DNA from: Saccharopolyspora sp. NFXS83
Lineage (GTDB): Bacteria > Actinomycetota > Actinomycetes > Mycobacteriales > Pseudonocardiaceae
Assembly: GCF_026241095.1 (NCBI RefSeq)
Contig: NZ_JAPFGB010000034.1
Location: forward strand, 1-64,000
Length of the DNA stretch: 64,000 bases
Direction: 5' to 3'
Below, in pieces: positions 29,915 through 38,784 of this stretch (the stretch's first letter is position 1; each line of letters starts with the position of its first letter). The position numbers were made by a program, and so were the translations under genes. The notes under the pieces are model-generated. The model made no database searches and was not told the DNA's origin. It worked only from the letters and a program-made list of their open reading frames with translations.

Positions 29915-29942
29915 GCGCCGGTTCGACGTCGAACCGGCGCCG
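29915..29942. promoter_or_regulatory. 28-bp perfect palindrome upstream of dehydrogenase
   Basis: Arms GGCGCCGGTTCGAC and GTCGAACCGGCGCC meet with no spacer, immediately 5' of the ribosome site of the dehydrogenase gene. Candidate operator for an unlinked regulator, or a leader hairpin. The lack of a loop makes a plain terminator less likely. Confidence 0.5.
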
Positions 29943-30164
29943 CACGCTGTGGATCCGGGCGGCGCGGCGAACCGCCGCCCACTCCCATCGTCGCAGCCCA
30001 GCGGCGGTGCCCGGCGTAAATCGGACGAGGATCACGGGGTACCGCCGCAGGTCGCCGACGCGCGAGCGCGGCGGCGGTTGAGCGACCGGTGGCCACCCCG
30101 CAGGTTACCCACCGGTAATGTTCTGCCTCGGCAACGACGTCCGCGCACCCGAAGGAGACCGACG

Positions 30165-30650
30165 ATGCCCTCGACGCTGGAGATGTGGCGCAAGTTCTCA
30201 CCGCGTCCACTCGGGACCAGGCTGTTCTCCTGGGGAGTGTGCCTGCGCGCGCCGTACTTCCGGACCGTCCGGCCGCACATCGTCCGGCTGGAACCGGGCT
30301 ACTGCGAGGTGCGCTCGAAGAAACGCCGCGCCGTGCACAACCACATCGGGACCTTCCACGCGATCGCCGCGTGCAACGTCGCGGAGGTCGCCGCCGGGGT
30401 GCTGGCCGAAGCGAGCGTCCCGGCCACGCACCGGTGGATCCCGGTCGGGATGGCGGTGCGCTACGTGGCCAAGGCGAGCACCGACGTCGTGGGCGTCGCC
30501 GAGCTGAACCCGCTGCCGGAGCCCGGCGACGAACCCGCCGAGTGGGTGGTGCCGGTGCGGATCCTCGACACCTCCGGGGAGCCGGTCGTCACCGCGGACA
30601 TCACGTTGCGGGTGTCGCCGAAGAAGAAGACCGCCGCCGCGAAGTCCTGA
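30165..30650 (+). CDS. DUF4442 hotdog-fold protein (thioesterase-like)
   Basis: A 161-residue protein matching the DUF4442/PaaI-like hotdog family. Its layout is MWRKFSPRPLGTRLFSW, RSKKRRAVHNHIGTFHAIAA, WIPVGMAVRYVAKASTDV and VVPVRILDTSGEPVVTADI. Members are predicted acyl-CoA thioesterases or acyl-binding proteins, with a conserved Asn-His pair (NHIGTFH) near the active site. The start is ATG with GAAGGAGA upstream. It ends 38 bases before a strong bidirectional terminator; no operon partners. Confidence 0.75.
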   Translation: MPSTLEMWRKFSPRPLGTRLFSWGVCLRAPYFRTVRPHIVRLEPGYCEVRSKKRRAVHNHIGTFHAIAACNVAEVAAGVLAEASVPATHRWIPVGMAVRYVAKASTDVVGVAELNPLPEPGDEPAEWVVPVRILDTSGEPVVTADITLRVSPKKKTAAAKS

Positions 30651-30687
30651 CCCCGCTCCCGCCGTGCGCGCGAGGCCGGGCGCCGAA

Positions 30688-30728
30688 ACGGCGGAGCCGG
30701 CGCCCCTCGTGGGGGCGCCGGCTCCGCC
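30688..30728. terminator. Bidirectional terminator
   Basis: An 18-bp perfect stem, CGGCGGAGCCGGCGCCCC and GGGGCGCCGGCTCCGCCG, with a TCGTG loop, between the convergent DUF4442 and MFS genes. Confidence 0.8.
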
Positions 30729-30831
30729 GAATGTTCTCAGCACTTCCCGTGCGGCGGGTGACGTCGCAGGGGAACGTCCGAGTTCGCGTCGTTTCGGCTC
30801 TCCGGGGGGACGAGCCGCGTCCGACTGGTGG

Positions 30832-32160
30832 TCAGTGCGCGACCACGGTGTTGTCCTCGGGCAGCTCCGCGGCTTCGCGCTGAGCTTCCGCGCTGGGCTC
30901 GCGAATGATCATCGCGAGCGCGGCGCTGGCCAGGTGCAGCACGGCGTAGATCCACATGACGCCCTGGATGCCGATGATGCCGATGAACGCGGTGCCGATG
31001 GCCGGGCCGACGGCCTGGCTCGCACCGGCGCCGAGGGTGTAGGTCGACATGACCTGGCCCTTGCGACCGGGGGCGTGCTGGGTCATCAGCGGGGGCAGCG
31101 GCACGTAACCGGCGAGACCGACGCCGAAGATCGCCACGGTGATCGCGACCGGGATGTAGCTGTGCCCCACGGCGTTGGGCACGTAGTACAGGCCGAGGCA
31201 GGCGACCGCGCCGAGCACACCACCGAACCAGACGATGGTCTTGTGCCTGCTCCACCGGTCACCGAGCGCGCCGAAGGCGACCACGCCGACCAGGTTCGAG
31301 CCCATCATGATCATCAGCAGCGTGGACCACTCCTCGGAGTTGAATCCGACCTGCTCGATCAGGTAGAGCGGGGTGAAGACCCACACGCCGAACTGCGACG
31401 TGGTGTTGATCAGCCGGGTCAGCGCGCCCAGGCCGACTCGCGGCCGGGAGAACATGATGGTGAAGCAGCCGACGAGCGTCTGGACCATGCTGGAGCCGTC
31501 GGCGGCCAGCGGCGTGAAACCGGAGCGCTCCTTGAGCATCGTGAACACGATGAGGGAACCGGCGGCGATCAGCGCGAGCGACACCCACAGCGTCGGGTAG
31601 AAGCCCAGGGCCGGCTTGAGCCCGGAGACCAGCGCGGATCCCAGCACCGGGTAGCCCATGGTGAACGCGAACCAGTACCAGCCGAGCGCCTTGCTGATCT
31701 GCTTCTCCGGCGCCCCGACCATGATCCAGACGAGGAAGCCGTAGGCGAACAGCGGGTAGCCGAGACCGCGCACCCCGTAGGTGAGCAGGATCATCACGTA
31801 GTTGCTGGTGGGGATGCCGATGGTCAGCATCAGCACGTGGCAGACCGCCCACAGGGCGGCGCCCACCATCATGACCTTGCGCGGTCCCCACTTGTCGGAC
31901 AGGCCGCCCGCGAGGAAGGCTCCGACCGCTGCGGCGAGGCCGTACACGGTGAACACGATGCCGACGCTGGACTCCGAGAAGCCCAGGTCGACCTTGAAGT
32001 AGGTGGAGAGGTAGCTGGTCTCCACTCCATCGCCGATCATGAACAGCAACATCCCGACGTAGCCCCAGAGCAGGGTTCGCGGGATGCCGATGCGATCGAA
32101 GAACGTCGCCCCGCCGCTGGACGACGCGGATGCGGGGGGTTCGTGGTCGGTAGACACCAC
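30832..32160 (-). CDS. MFS transporter, RbtT/CsbX polyol-permease type
   Basis: A 442-residue major facilitator with 12 predicted membrane segments. It resembles the RbtT/DalT/CsbX polyol permease group: IPRTLLWGYVGMLLFMIGDG, GGLSDKWGPRKVMM, RGLGYPLFAYGFLVWI and GYVPLPPLMTQHAPGRKGQV. Likely substrates are pentitols or related sugars/acids. The start is GTG with GGAGG 8 bases upstream. The divergently encoded DeoR-type regulator and a perfect palindrome in the gap suggest inducible expression. No polyol dehydrogenase or kinase gene adjoins it. Confidence 0.82.
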   Translation of the reverse strand: MVSTDHEPPASASSSGGATFFDRIGIPRTLLWGYVGMLLFMIGDGVETSYLSTYFKVDLGFSESSVGIVFTVYGLAAAVGAFLAGGLSDKWGPRKVMMVGAALWAVCHVLMLTIGIPTSNYVMILLTYGVRGLGYPLFAYGFLVWIMVGAPEKQISKALGWYWFAFTMGYPVLGSALVSGLKPALGFYPTLWVSLALIAAGSLIVFTMLKERSGFTPLAADGSSMVQTLVGCFTIMFSRPRVGLGALTRLINTTSQFGVWVFTPLYLIEQVGFNSEEWSTLLMIMMGSNLVGVVAFGALGDRWSRHKTIVWFGGVLGAVACLGLYYVPNAVGHSYIPVAITVAIFGVGLAGYVPLPPLMTQHAPGRKGQVMSTYTLGAGASQAVGPAIGTAFIGIIGIQGVMWIYAVLHLASAALAMIIREPSAEAQREAAELPEDNTVVAH

Positions 32161-32346
32161 GGTGAGGACCTCCTGACGGGCTTCGGTGCCCGGTTCGGTG
32201 CAGCCGGATCGCCTCGCTGCAACGCAGGGCGGTCCGGGTGTTTTTACTGGTCATCCACCTTGCGGTGGTGGCCTTGGATACCTCCGGCGGGTCGCGGTAG
32301 CCGCGGCGGTCAGCCGGTTGTGTGGGATCAAGATGCTAGATTTCTC

Positions 32347-32363
32347 AGATCTTTTCAAGATCT
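32347..32363. promoter_or_regulatory. Palindrome, probable DeoR operator
   Basis: AGATCTTTTCAAGATCT, perfect 7-bp arms with a TTC centre, in a distinctly AT-rich 60-base patch between the divergent MFS and DeoR-type genes and 44 bases upstream of the regulator start. Confidence 0.65.
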
Positions 32364-32406
32364 TCACGCAAAATGTGGGATAAATTAGGGCTGAGGGGAG
32401 GCGACG

Positions 32407-33204
32407 ATGTCGAGCAGGAAGTCCAGGGCCGAGGTGGAGCAGCGCCGCCAAGCGGTCCTACGTCATGTCGGGAAGGGCGGGGAGGTGCGCATCGACGACC
32501 TCGCGGCCCGGCTGGGCGTGAGCCTGATGACGATGCACCGCGACCTCGACGACCTGCACGAGCGCAAGCTGCTGCACAAGCGCCGCGCCGTGGCCATCGC
32601 GCTGTCCACCGTGGACATCGAGAGTTCGCTGCGGTTCCGGGAGAACATGCACCGCGAGGCCAAGGCGGCCATCGGCGAGGAGCTGCGCCACCACGTCACC
32701 CCCGGCAGCACCGTGCTGCTCGACTGCGGCAGCACCCTGTTCCCGCTCGCCCGGTTGCTCGGGCAGACCGAGGACACCCACGTGATCACCAACTCGCTGC
32801 GGGTGGCCTACCTGCTGTCCGAGTCCACGACGCAGGTGACGCTGCTCGGCGACCGCTTCTACCCGGACTTCGAGTCCTGCGCGGGCCCCGAGGTGGTGCG
32901 CCAGCTCGAACGGTTCCACGTGGACGTCGCGTTCCTCACCGCGACCTGCGTCCACGAAGGACGGCTCTCGCACCCGATGCGGGAGTACGCCGAGAACAAG
33001 GAGGCGTTCCTGCACTCGGCGCGGCGGGCGGTGCTCGCCGTGGACCACAGCAAGTTCGGCCGCTCCGCCACCTACGCCCACGGCGACGTCAGCGGCTACG
33101 ACACGCTGATCACCGACGACGCGGCACCACCCGGCGAGACCGCGGTGGCCCAGGCCCTCGGGGTCAAGGTGCACGCCGTCGCCCAAACCTGGGACGACGC
33201 CTGA
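32407..33204 (+). CDS. DeoR-family transcriptional regulator
   Basis: A 265-residue DeoR/GlpR-type regulator. The winged helix is in residues 10-65 (RRQAVLRHVGKGGEVRIDDL, GVSLMTMHRDLDDLHERKLL). The sugar-isomerase-like sensor domain has VLLDCGSTLFPLARLLG, ITNSLRVAYLLS, DVAFLTATCVHEGRLSHP and VDHSKFGR. Such proteins sense phosphorylated sugars or polyols. It is divergent from the polyol-permease-like gene and very probably represses it. The start is ATG at 32407 with GAGGGGAGG upstream. Confidence 0.88.
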   Translation: MSSRKSRAEVEQRRQAVLRHVGKGGEVRIDDLAARLGVSLMTMHRDLDDLHERKLLHKRRAVAIALSTVDIESSLRFRENMHREAKAAIGEELRHHVTPGSTVLLDCGSTLFPLARLLGQTEDTHVITNSLRVAYLLSESTTQVTLLGDRFYPDFESCAGPEVVRQLERFHVDVAFLTATCVHEGRLSHPMREYAENKEAFLHSARRAVLAVDHSKFGRSATYAHGDVSGYDTLITDDAAPPGETAVAQALGVKVHAVAQTWDDA

Positions 33205-33289
33205 GGATTCCGCTCGGGAGGACAGGCCGGGCCGCCTTGCCGAGTGCGGCCAGGGCGCGGCCCGACGTGGAACGTGCTCGTTTCCCGCG

Positions 33290-33420
33290 GCTGGAGCGCT
33301 GCTCCTCCGCCGGCGAAGTCCGGCGCAACCGGGCGTTGACGAACTCCCCCGTCCTCCGACGGCCGAAACGGGAGCGCTTCACACCACCGAACGGCAGCTC
33401 CGGCGGGGTGGTCCCGTGCC
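33290..33420 (-). pseudogene. Aldehyde dehydrogenase C-terminal relic
   Basis: The minus strand encodes PPELPFGGVKRSRFGRRRTG followed by EFVNARLRR, matching the C-terminal PELPFGGVKRSGFGREL...EFVN signature of NAD-dependent aldehyde (succinate-semialdehyde type) dehydrogenases. The conserved ELGRxGI linker is missing and no upstream catalytic Cys region is recognisable in any frame. The rest of the 400-bp gap (33205-33602) shows no gene. A decayed fragment is the simplest reading. Confidence 0.5.
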
Positions 33421-33602
33421 TCTCGGCGGCCCGTTCGAAGGTCGCCGTCGTCGAGCACGACGAACGCGGTCGGCAGGTCCCGCCGCCCGCCGCCCGCCGA
33501 CGGGAGATGAGGAACCGGTTGCCCCACCGCGTGATCCGGGAGCGTCGACGAGGGCCGCGGTCGCGTCCGTGCGCCCGTTCCGGAGTCAGGCCGAGTCCCG
33601 GC

Positions 33603-34559
33603 TCAGCTCCACGCTCCGGTGACGTCGATGAGCCACTGCCACGGGTCGGATCCGGTGGCGGGCTGCGAGTTGAAGTACTCCCAGCCGGTCACCCCGGCGA
33701 AGTTCGGGTGCTCGGCCTGCAACGCCGACAACGTGGCCCGCAGCCCTTCGACGTCGACGTACCCGGAGCCGCCGTTGCCCTGGTTCGTCAGCGCGGTCAC
33801 CGAGATCCGCTCCGCCGGGATCACCCCGCGCTCGACGATGGCGTCGAAGTCCGCCGTGGACGAGGCGTCGCCCCAGCCGTTGTAGAACTGGGCGTTGAAC
33901 CAGGCGATCTCGCCGCCGACCTCGCGGTAGAGCTGGTCGTAGTCGAATCCGGAGAGGTTGCCGCCGCCGGACAGCGCGCTGGCCACCGGTCCCATCGTGA
34001 TGAGGAAGTCCGGGCCGAAGTCGGCGCGCAGCGCGGTGATGAGCCGCTGGATGCCCTGCTGCGACATCTCCTCCTCCACGTTGAGGTCCACGCCGTCGAG
34101 CCCGCGCGTGCTCAGGAAGTCCTTCAGCAGCGGGTAGTACGTGTCGAACTCGGTGTCCAGCCGCTGGAAGCTGCCGTGCGCCGCACCGCCCACCATGCCG
34201 AGCACCTGCACGCCGCCGTCCTGCAGCGAGCGCAGGTCCGCCCACATCTGCTCGTACTTCGCGGCGTCCGGCGGATCGTCGTTGAGGTGGACCTCCGTCG
34301 GCGAGTTCAGGTGGACCGCGCCGACGATCACGTCGGTCACCGGTGCGCCGTTGGCGGTCAGCTCCAGTGGCGAGACGTACCGGTCGCCGTCGTACTGCGT
34401 CTGGTAGTAGACCGCCGCGTGCTTGCCGTCCACCGCGCTCGCCGGTGGCTGCACCGCGACCAGCAGCGCGACCGTCACCGCCGCTGCCACCGCGACCAGC
34501 GCGATCAGCACGGCCCGGACACCGCCGACCCGCGTGGGCGACGCGAAGTGGAGACTCAT
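33603..34559 (-). CDS. GH18-type endoglycosidase-like protein, exported
   Basis: A 318-residue protein with an N-terminal membrane/signal segment (residues 14-37, VRAVLIALVAVAAAVTVALL). The barrel has GH18 signatures VIVGAVHLNSPTEVHLND, VLGMVGGAAHGSF and LDGVDLNVEEE. The catalytic motif DxxDxDxE is present as D155-GV-D158-L-N160-V-E162: the proton-donor Glu is kept but the third Asp is Asn. It most resembles GH18 chitinase/endo-beta-N-acetylglucosaminidase-type proteins. The Asn may lower or change activity. Substrate unknown. Confidence 0.72.
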   Translation of the reverse strand: MSLHFASPTRVGGVRAVLIALVAVAAAVTVALLVAVQPPASAVDGKHAAVYYQTQYDGDRYVSPLELTANGAPVTDVIVGAVHLNSPTEVHLNDDPPDAAKYEQMWADLRSLQDGGVQVLGMVGGAAHGSFQRLDTEFDTYYPLLKDFLSTRGLDGVDLNVEEEMSQQGIQRLITALRADFGPDFLITMGPVASALSGGGNLSGFDYDQLYREVGGEIAWFNAQFYNGWGDASSTADFDAIVERGVIPAERISVTALTNQGNGGSGYVDVEGLRATLSALQAEHPNFAGVTGWEYFNSQPATGSDPWQWLIDVTGAWS

Positions 34560-34682
34560 CTCGGGATTCCTCGTTCCTCGACGGGGAGCACCACGACCGG
34601 CTCTCCGGCGTGATCACCCATCAGAGCGCGTCCGGCATCCCCGGTCAACAACGCGAACGGAGCAATGCGCTCCCGTTTGCCG

Positions 34683-36017
34683 TTAGGCGTCGCTGGCGTC
34701 GGTGAGGTCCCGGTTCAGGGTTTCCGGGCTGCGCAACGTCGCGATGAAGCTGATCAGCGCGACCACGGACATGTAGATCGCGACCGGGATCCACGACCCG
34801 GCGAACGCGGCGACCAGCGCCGTGCACAGCAGCGGTGCGACACCGCCGCCGAGCACCGAGGAGAACTCGCGGCCCAGCGTCACGCCCGCGTAGCGGTAGC
34901 GGGTGCCGAACAGCTCCGGGAAGTAGCTCATCTGGACGCCGACCCCGCCGTGGCAGGCGAGGATGAAGCCCAGCACGATCACCACGATGATCGCCGTGGT
35001 GGAACCGGTGCTCAGCGCGATGAAGCTCGGTCCGGGCAGCAGGACCAGCACGCCCATGATCGTCGCGTACACGGGCTTGCGCCCGAACCGGTCGGACAGG
35101 GCGCCGAACCCGGCGGCGGCCACACCACCGCAGAGCGCGCCGATCAGCAGCACCTTCGGGACGAGCTCGGCGTCGACGCCCACGGAGGACACCAGGTACG
35201 AGGCCATGAACACCTGGTAGGTGTAGGACTGGGCGCTCGCGCCCACGTTCATCAGGAACACCAGCAGCAGCGGGCGCCTGCCGCTCCGGAATACCTCCGC
35301 CACCGGTCGGCGCGGTTCCGCTTCCTGCTGCTGGATCTCCTGGAACACGGGGCTTTCCGCGAGCCTGCGCCGCAGGATCAGCGCGGCGATCGTCACGAGG
35401 AGGCTGCTGGCGAACACCAGCCGCCAGCCCCAGCTCATCAGCTGGTCCTCGGGCAGCAGCTGCGCCAGCACCCAGGCCACCGCGCCGACCGCGGTGCCCA
35501 GCGCCGCGCCGGTCATCACCAGCGCGGCCAGCCGCCCCCGGCGGCCGGGCGCCGCGGTCTCGGTGAGCAAGGTGGCGCCACCGGCCTGCTCCGCTCCCGC
35601 GCCGAGCCCCTGCAGGCAGCGGCACAGCAGCAACAGCACCGGGGCCAGCAGCCCGACCTGGTCGAACGTCGGCAGCAGGCCGATCGCCAGCGTGGAGCCG
35701 CCCATCAGCAGCAACGTCGTCACCAGCACCCATTTGCGCCCGAGCCGGTCCCCCAGTCGGGAGAAGAACAGGCCGCCGAGCGGGCGCGCGGCGAAGCCGA
35801 CCGCGTAGGTGCTGAAGCTGGCCAGCAGTCCGGCCGCCGGGGACACCCCGGGGAAGAACAGCTCGCTGAACACCAGCGCGGAGGCGGTGCCGTAGATGAC
35901 GAAGTCGTACTGCTCCAGCGCGGTGCCGATCAGGCCCGCCCACGCCGCTCGGCGCACCGAGCGCGGGTCGGCGGGCTGGGACGGCGCGGCGGTGCCGGCG
36001 GGTGCTCTGCTGTCCAT
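34683..36017 (-). CDS. MHS-family transporter (uronate operon)
   Basis: A 444-residue major facilitator of the metabolite:H+ symporter group with 12 hydrophobic segments. Motifs are GTALEQYDFVIYGTASALVF, FSRLGDRLGRKWVLV, GLGAGAEQAGGATLLTE and GALSDRFGRKPVYATI. It is the last gene of the LacI-ManD-reductase operon, 63 bp after the reductase, so it probably imports a sugar acid such as glucuronate, mannonate or fructuronate. The start is ATG with GAGGAC upstream. Substrate assignment rests on the operon. Confidence 0.82.
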   Translation of the reverse strand: MDSRAPAGTAAPSQPADPRSVRRAAWAGLIGTALEQYDFVIYGTASALVFSELFFPGVSPAAGLLASFSTYAVGFAARPLGGLFFSRLGDRLGRKWVLVTTLLLMGGSTLAIGLLPTFDQVGLLAPVLLLLCRCLQGLGAGAEQAGGATLLTETAAPGRRGRLAALVMTGAALGTAVGAVAWVLAQLLPEDQLMSWGWRLVFASSLLVTIAALILRRRLAESPVFQEIQQQEAEPRRPVAEVFRSGRRPLLLVFLMNVGASAQSYTYQVFMASYLVSSVGVDAELVPKVLLIGALCGGVAAAGFGALSDRFGRKPVYATIMGVLVLLPGPSFIALSTGSTTAIIVVIVLGFILACHGGVGVQMSYFPELFGTRYRYAGVTLGREFSSVLGGGVAPLLCTALVAAFAGSWIPVAIYMSVVALISFIATLRSPETLNRDLTDASDA

Positions 36018-36080
36018 GCGTCCTCGAATGGATCAGGTCGCGACGGTGCGCGACGGCGGGGTGGTCCTGCGGGGATTCGT

Positions 36081-37559
36081 TCAGGTGGCGGTGGTCTCCA
36101 GGACCGCGGCGGCCGGGCCGTGCCGGGTGATGAGGTCGACGAGTTCGGCGACCCGCGCGGCGAACTCGCCGTGCCCGGCGAGTTCCGCACCGAGCAGGCC
36201 ACCGCCGAGCACGTCGTCCACGAAGGACCGGGTGGAACCGTTGCGGCGCGCGGACTCCACGAGCGCGTCCCGCGCCGGGTCGGACATCGCCGCCGCGTGC
36301 GGACCGGCGTCGGCGGCCGGCGCCAGGCAGCACAGGTAGGCGGCGACCGTCAGCGCCAGCTGCTGCGGGACCCGCCCGGAACGCAGGTGCGCCAGCGCGG
36401 GATCGGGCACCCGCTGGGCGAGCTTCACCGAGCCGTCCGAACCGACCTGGCGGGTCCGGTGGCGCAGCGCGGAGTTCGCCCACCGCTCGAAGAGCCGCTC
36501 GACGTAGTCGTCGGCGTCGATCGCGTCGGGCACCTCCAGCGTCGGCAGGTAGTCGTCGCGCAGCGCCCGCCGGGCGGCGTCGGCGATGAACGGCCGCCCT
36601 ACCGCCTCGGGGATCGTGTCGCACCCGTCGAGGGCGCCCAGGTAGGCGATCAGCGAGTGCGTTCCGTTGAGCAGCCGCAACTTCAGCAGCTCGTAGGCCT
36701 CGACGTCGTCGGTGAATAGCGCGCCCGCGTGCTCCCACGCGGGCCTGCCCGCGGCGAACTCGTCCTCCAGCACCCACATGCTGAACGGTTCGGCGGGGAC
36801 CGGGACCGCGTCGCGGGCTCCGAGCAGCGTGCGGGCCGCGTCGCGGTGCTCGTCGGTCGTGGCGGGCACGATGCGGTCGACCATGCTGTTCGGGAAGGTC
36901 ACCGACTCGGCCACCCACGGTTCGAGCTCGTCCCGTTCGGCTGCGGGGAGTTCGGCGATGAACTCCCGCACCAGCCGCCGGGTCCGCCGCCCGTTGGCTC
37001 CGAGGTTGTCGCAGCTGAGCACGGTGATCGGCCCGGATCCGGCGCGCGATCGGCGTTGCAGACCGCGCGCGATCTGCCCGATGGTGGTGCGCGGCGGCGC
37101 GTCGCCGCGCAGGTCGGCGCGCACCGGCTCGGAGTCGACGTCGAGCGCGTGGGTGCGCGGCGAGTAGGTGTAGCCGCGTTCGGTGACGGTGATCGTCACG
37201 ATCCGGGTGTCGGGCGCGGCGATGGCGTCGAGCACCGCGTCGGTCTGGCGCGCCGCGACGAGCACTCCGGTGTGCACGGCGGGAACGGTGGCGGCGCTGC
37301 CGTGCGGGGACAGCTCCAGCACGGAGTAGCGCAGGTCCTGCTCGCGCATCGCGTCGGCGACCTCGGTGGAACGCCCGGCCACGCCGAGGATTCCCCAGGG
37401 ACCATCGGTGTGCGCGAGGGCCTGCGCGGTGTGCACGGCCTGGTGCGCGCGGTGGAAGTTACCGAGTCCTAAGTGGACGATTCCGGTGCGCTCCGGCGGA
37501 GCGGTCCGCAGCAGCGCGGCCGGGGGCACCGTGCTCGCCGCGAGGCGGGGCGTGGTCAT
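36081..37559 (-). CDS. Long-chain mannitol dehydrogenase family (fructuronate reductase-like)
   Basis: A 492-residue NAD-dependent dehydrogenase of the mannitol dehydrogenase / UxuB / UxaB family. The N-terminal Rossmann motif is IVHLGLGNFHRAHQAVH. The family catalytic motif is YELLKLRLLNGTHSLIAYLG, with the Lys-Asn-His set. SVTFPNSMVDRIVPATT is another hallmark. Beside a mannonate dehydratase gene, fructuronate reductase (fructuronate to mannonate) is the natural role; mannitol 2-dehydrogenase is the alternative. It begins 4 bases after the ManD stop. Confidence 0.85.
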   Translation of the reverse strand: MTTPRLAASTVPPAALLRTAPPERTGIVHLGLGNFHRAHQAVHTAQALAHTDGPWGILGVAGRSTEVADAMREQDLRYSVLELSPHGSAATVPAVHTGVLVAARQTDAVLDAIAAPDTRIVTITVTERGYTYSPRTHALDVDSEPVRADLRGDAPPRTTIGQIARGLQRRSRAGSGPITVLSCDNLGANGRRTRRLVREFIAELPAAERDELEPWVAESVTFPNSMVDRIVPATTDEHRDAARTLLGARDAVPVPAEPFSMWVLEDEFAAGRPAWEHAGALFTDDVEAYELLKLRLLNGTHSLIAYLGALDGCDTIPEAVGRPFIADAARRALRDDYLPTLEVPDAIDADDYVERLFERWANSALRHRTRQVGSDGSVKLAQRVPDPALAHLRSGRVPQQLALTVAAYLCCLAPAADAGPHAAAMSDPARDALVESARRNGSTRSFVDDVLGGGLLGAELAGHGEFAARVAELVDLITRHGPAAAVLETTAT

Positions 37560-37563
37560 CTGC

Positions 37564-38784
37564 TCACCAATCCGTCATCGAACCGTCGCGGCGGCGCGCG
37601 ACGGGCAGGTAGGCGGGTTCGTACGGGAACTTCGCGGCGACGTCCTCGTCCACGGCGACGCCCAGGCCCGGCTCGTCTCCGGGGTGCAGGTGGCCGTCGG
37701 CGTAGCGCCAGGAGTGCGGGAAGACCTCGTGCACCGCCTCGCCGTAACCCATGTACTCCTGGATCGCGAAGTTCGGCGTGCTCAGGCCCACGTGCAGCGA
37801 CGCGCCCAGCGCCACCGGCGACACGTCCGACGGGCCGTGCGGTCCCAGCTTGATCTGCCACAACTCCGCGAGCGCCGCGATCCGCCGCAGGTGCGTGATC
37901 CCTCCCGCGTGGGTCACGCAGGTGCGGACGAAGTCGATGAGCTGCTCGGTGATCAGCGCCTGGCACTCCCACACGGTGTTGAAGACCTCGCCGATGGCCA
38001 GCGGAGTCGTGGTGTGCGCGCGCACGCGGCGCAGCACCTCCTGGTTCTCGGCAGGCGTCACGTCCTCCAGCCAGAACAGGTCCACCGGTTCCAGCGCCCT
38101 CCCCAGCCGCGCCGCCTCACCGGGCGTGAGCCGGTGGTGCGCGTCGTGCAGCAGGTGCAGCTCCGGGCCGACGTGCTCGCGCACCCCGGCGAGCACCTCC
38201 GGGACGTGGCGCAGGTAGGCGGCGGTGTCCCACACCTCCTCGTGCGGCGCGGCGCCCCGACCCGCCGGCTCGTAGCCGGTGCCGCCCCGGTGCACCCCGT
38301 AGACGGTGTCCAGGCCCGGCACGCCCGATTGCGCCCGCACCGCGCGGAAACCGCGGTCCCGCTGGGCGTCCACCGAGTCGAGCAGCTCCGGCAGGTCCCA
38401 CCCGGACGCGTGGGTGTAGCTCAGCACCCGGTCGCGGACCGCGCCGCCGAGCAGTTCGTACACCGGCAGCCCGGCGGTCTTGCCCTTGATGTCCCACAGC
38501 GCCAGGTCCACGGCGCCGATCGACGTCATCGTGACCGGCCCGCGCCGCCAGTACGCGCCCCGGTAGAAGTACTGCCAGGTGTCCTCGATGCGCGCCGGAT
38601 CGCGGCCGATCAGCAGCGGCGCCAAGTGATCGCGCAGGTAGGCGGCGACGGCGAGTTCGCGGCCGTTGAGCGTCGCGTCGCCCCAGCCGACGACGCCATC
38701 GACCGTGGTGATCTTGAGGGCGACGTAGTTGCGGCCGGGGCTGGTGATCAGCACCTCGGCCGCCGCGATCCGGTCGCGGCTCAT
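37564..38784 (-). CDS. manD: D-mannonate dehydratase (ManD, enolase superfamily)
   Basis: A 406-residue enolase-superfamily dehydratase converting D-mannonate to 2-keto-3-deoxygluconate. The acid-sugar dehydratase signature is complete: [16 protein letters not shown] (Asp and His), [12 protein letters not shown] (Glu), [11 protein letters not shown] (Glu), [12 protein letters not shown] (His/Asp), and C-terminal [16 protein letters not shown]. Length equals that of characterised ManD/RspA enzymes. The start overlaps the LacI stop (ATGA). It pairs with the downstream fructuronate reductase-like enzyme; the KDG kinase and aldolase must be encoded elsewhere. A low-efficiency ManD subgroup using gluconate is an alternative. 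Confidence 0.88.
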   Translation of the reverse strand: MSRDRIAAAEVLITSPGRNYVALKITTVDGVVGWGDATLNGRELAVAAYLRDHLAPLLIGRDPARIEDTWQYFYRGAYWRRGPVTMTSIGAVDLALWDIKGKTAGLPVYELLGGAVRDRVLSYTHASGWDLPELLDSVDAQRDRGFRAVRAQSGVPGLDTVYGVHRGGTGYEPAGRGAAPHEEVWDTAAYLRHVPEVLAGVREHVGPELHLLHDAHHRLTPGEAARLGRALEPVDLFWLEDVTPAENQEVLRRVRAHTTTPLAIGEVFNTVWECQALITEQLIDFVRTCVTHAGGITHLRRIAALAELWQIKLGPHGPSDVSPVALGASLHVGLSTPNFAIQEYMGYGEAVHEVFPHSWRYADGHLHPGDEPGLGVAVDEDVAAKFPYEPAYLPVARRRDGSMTDW

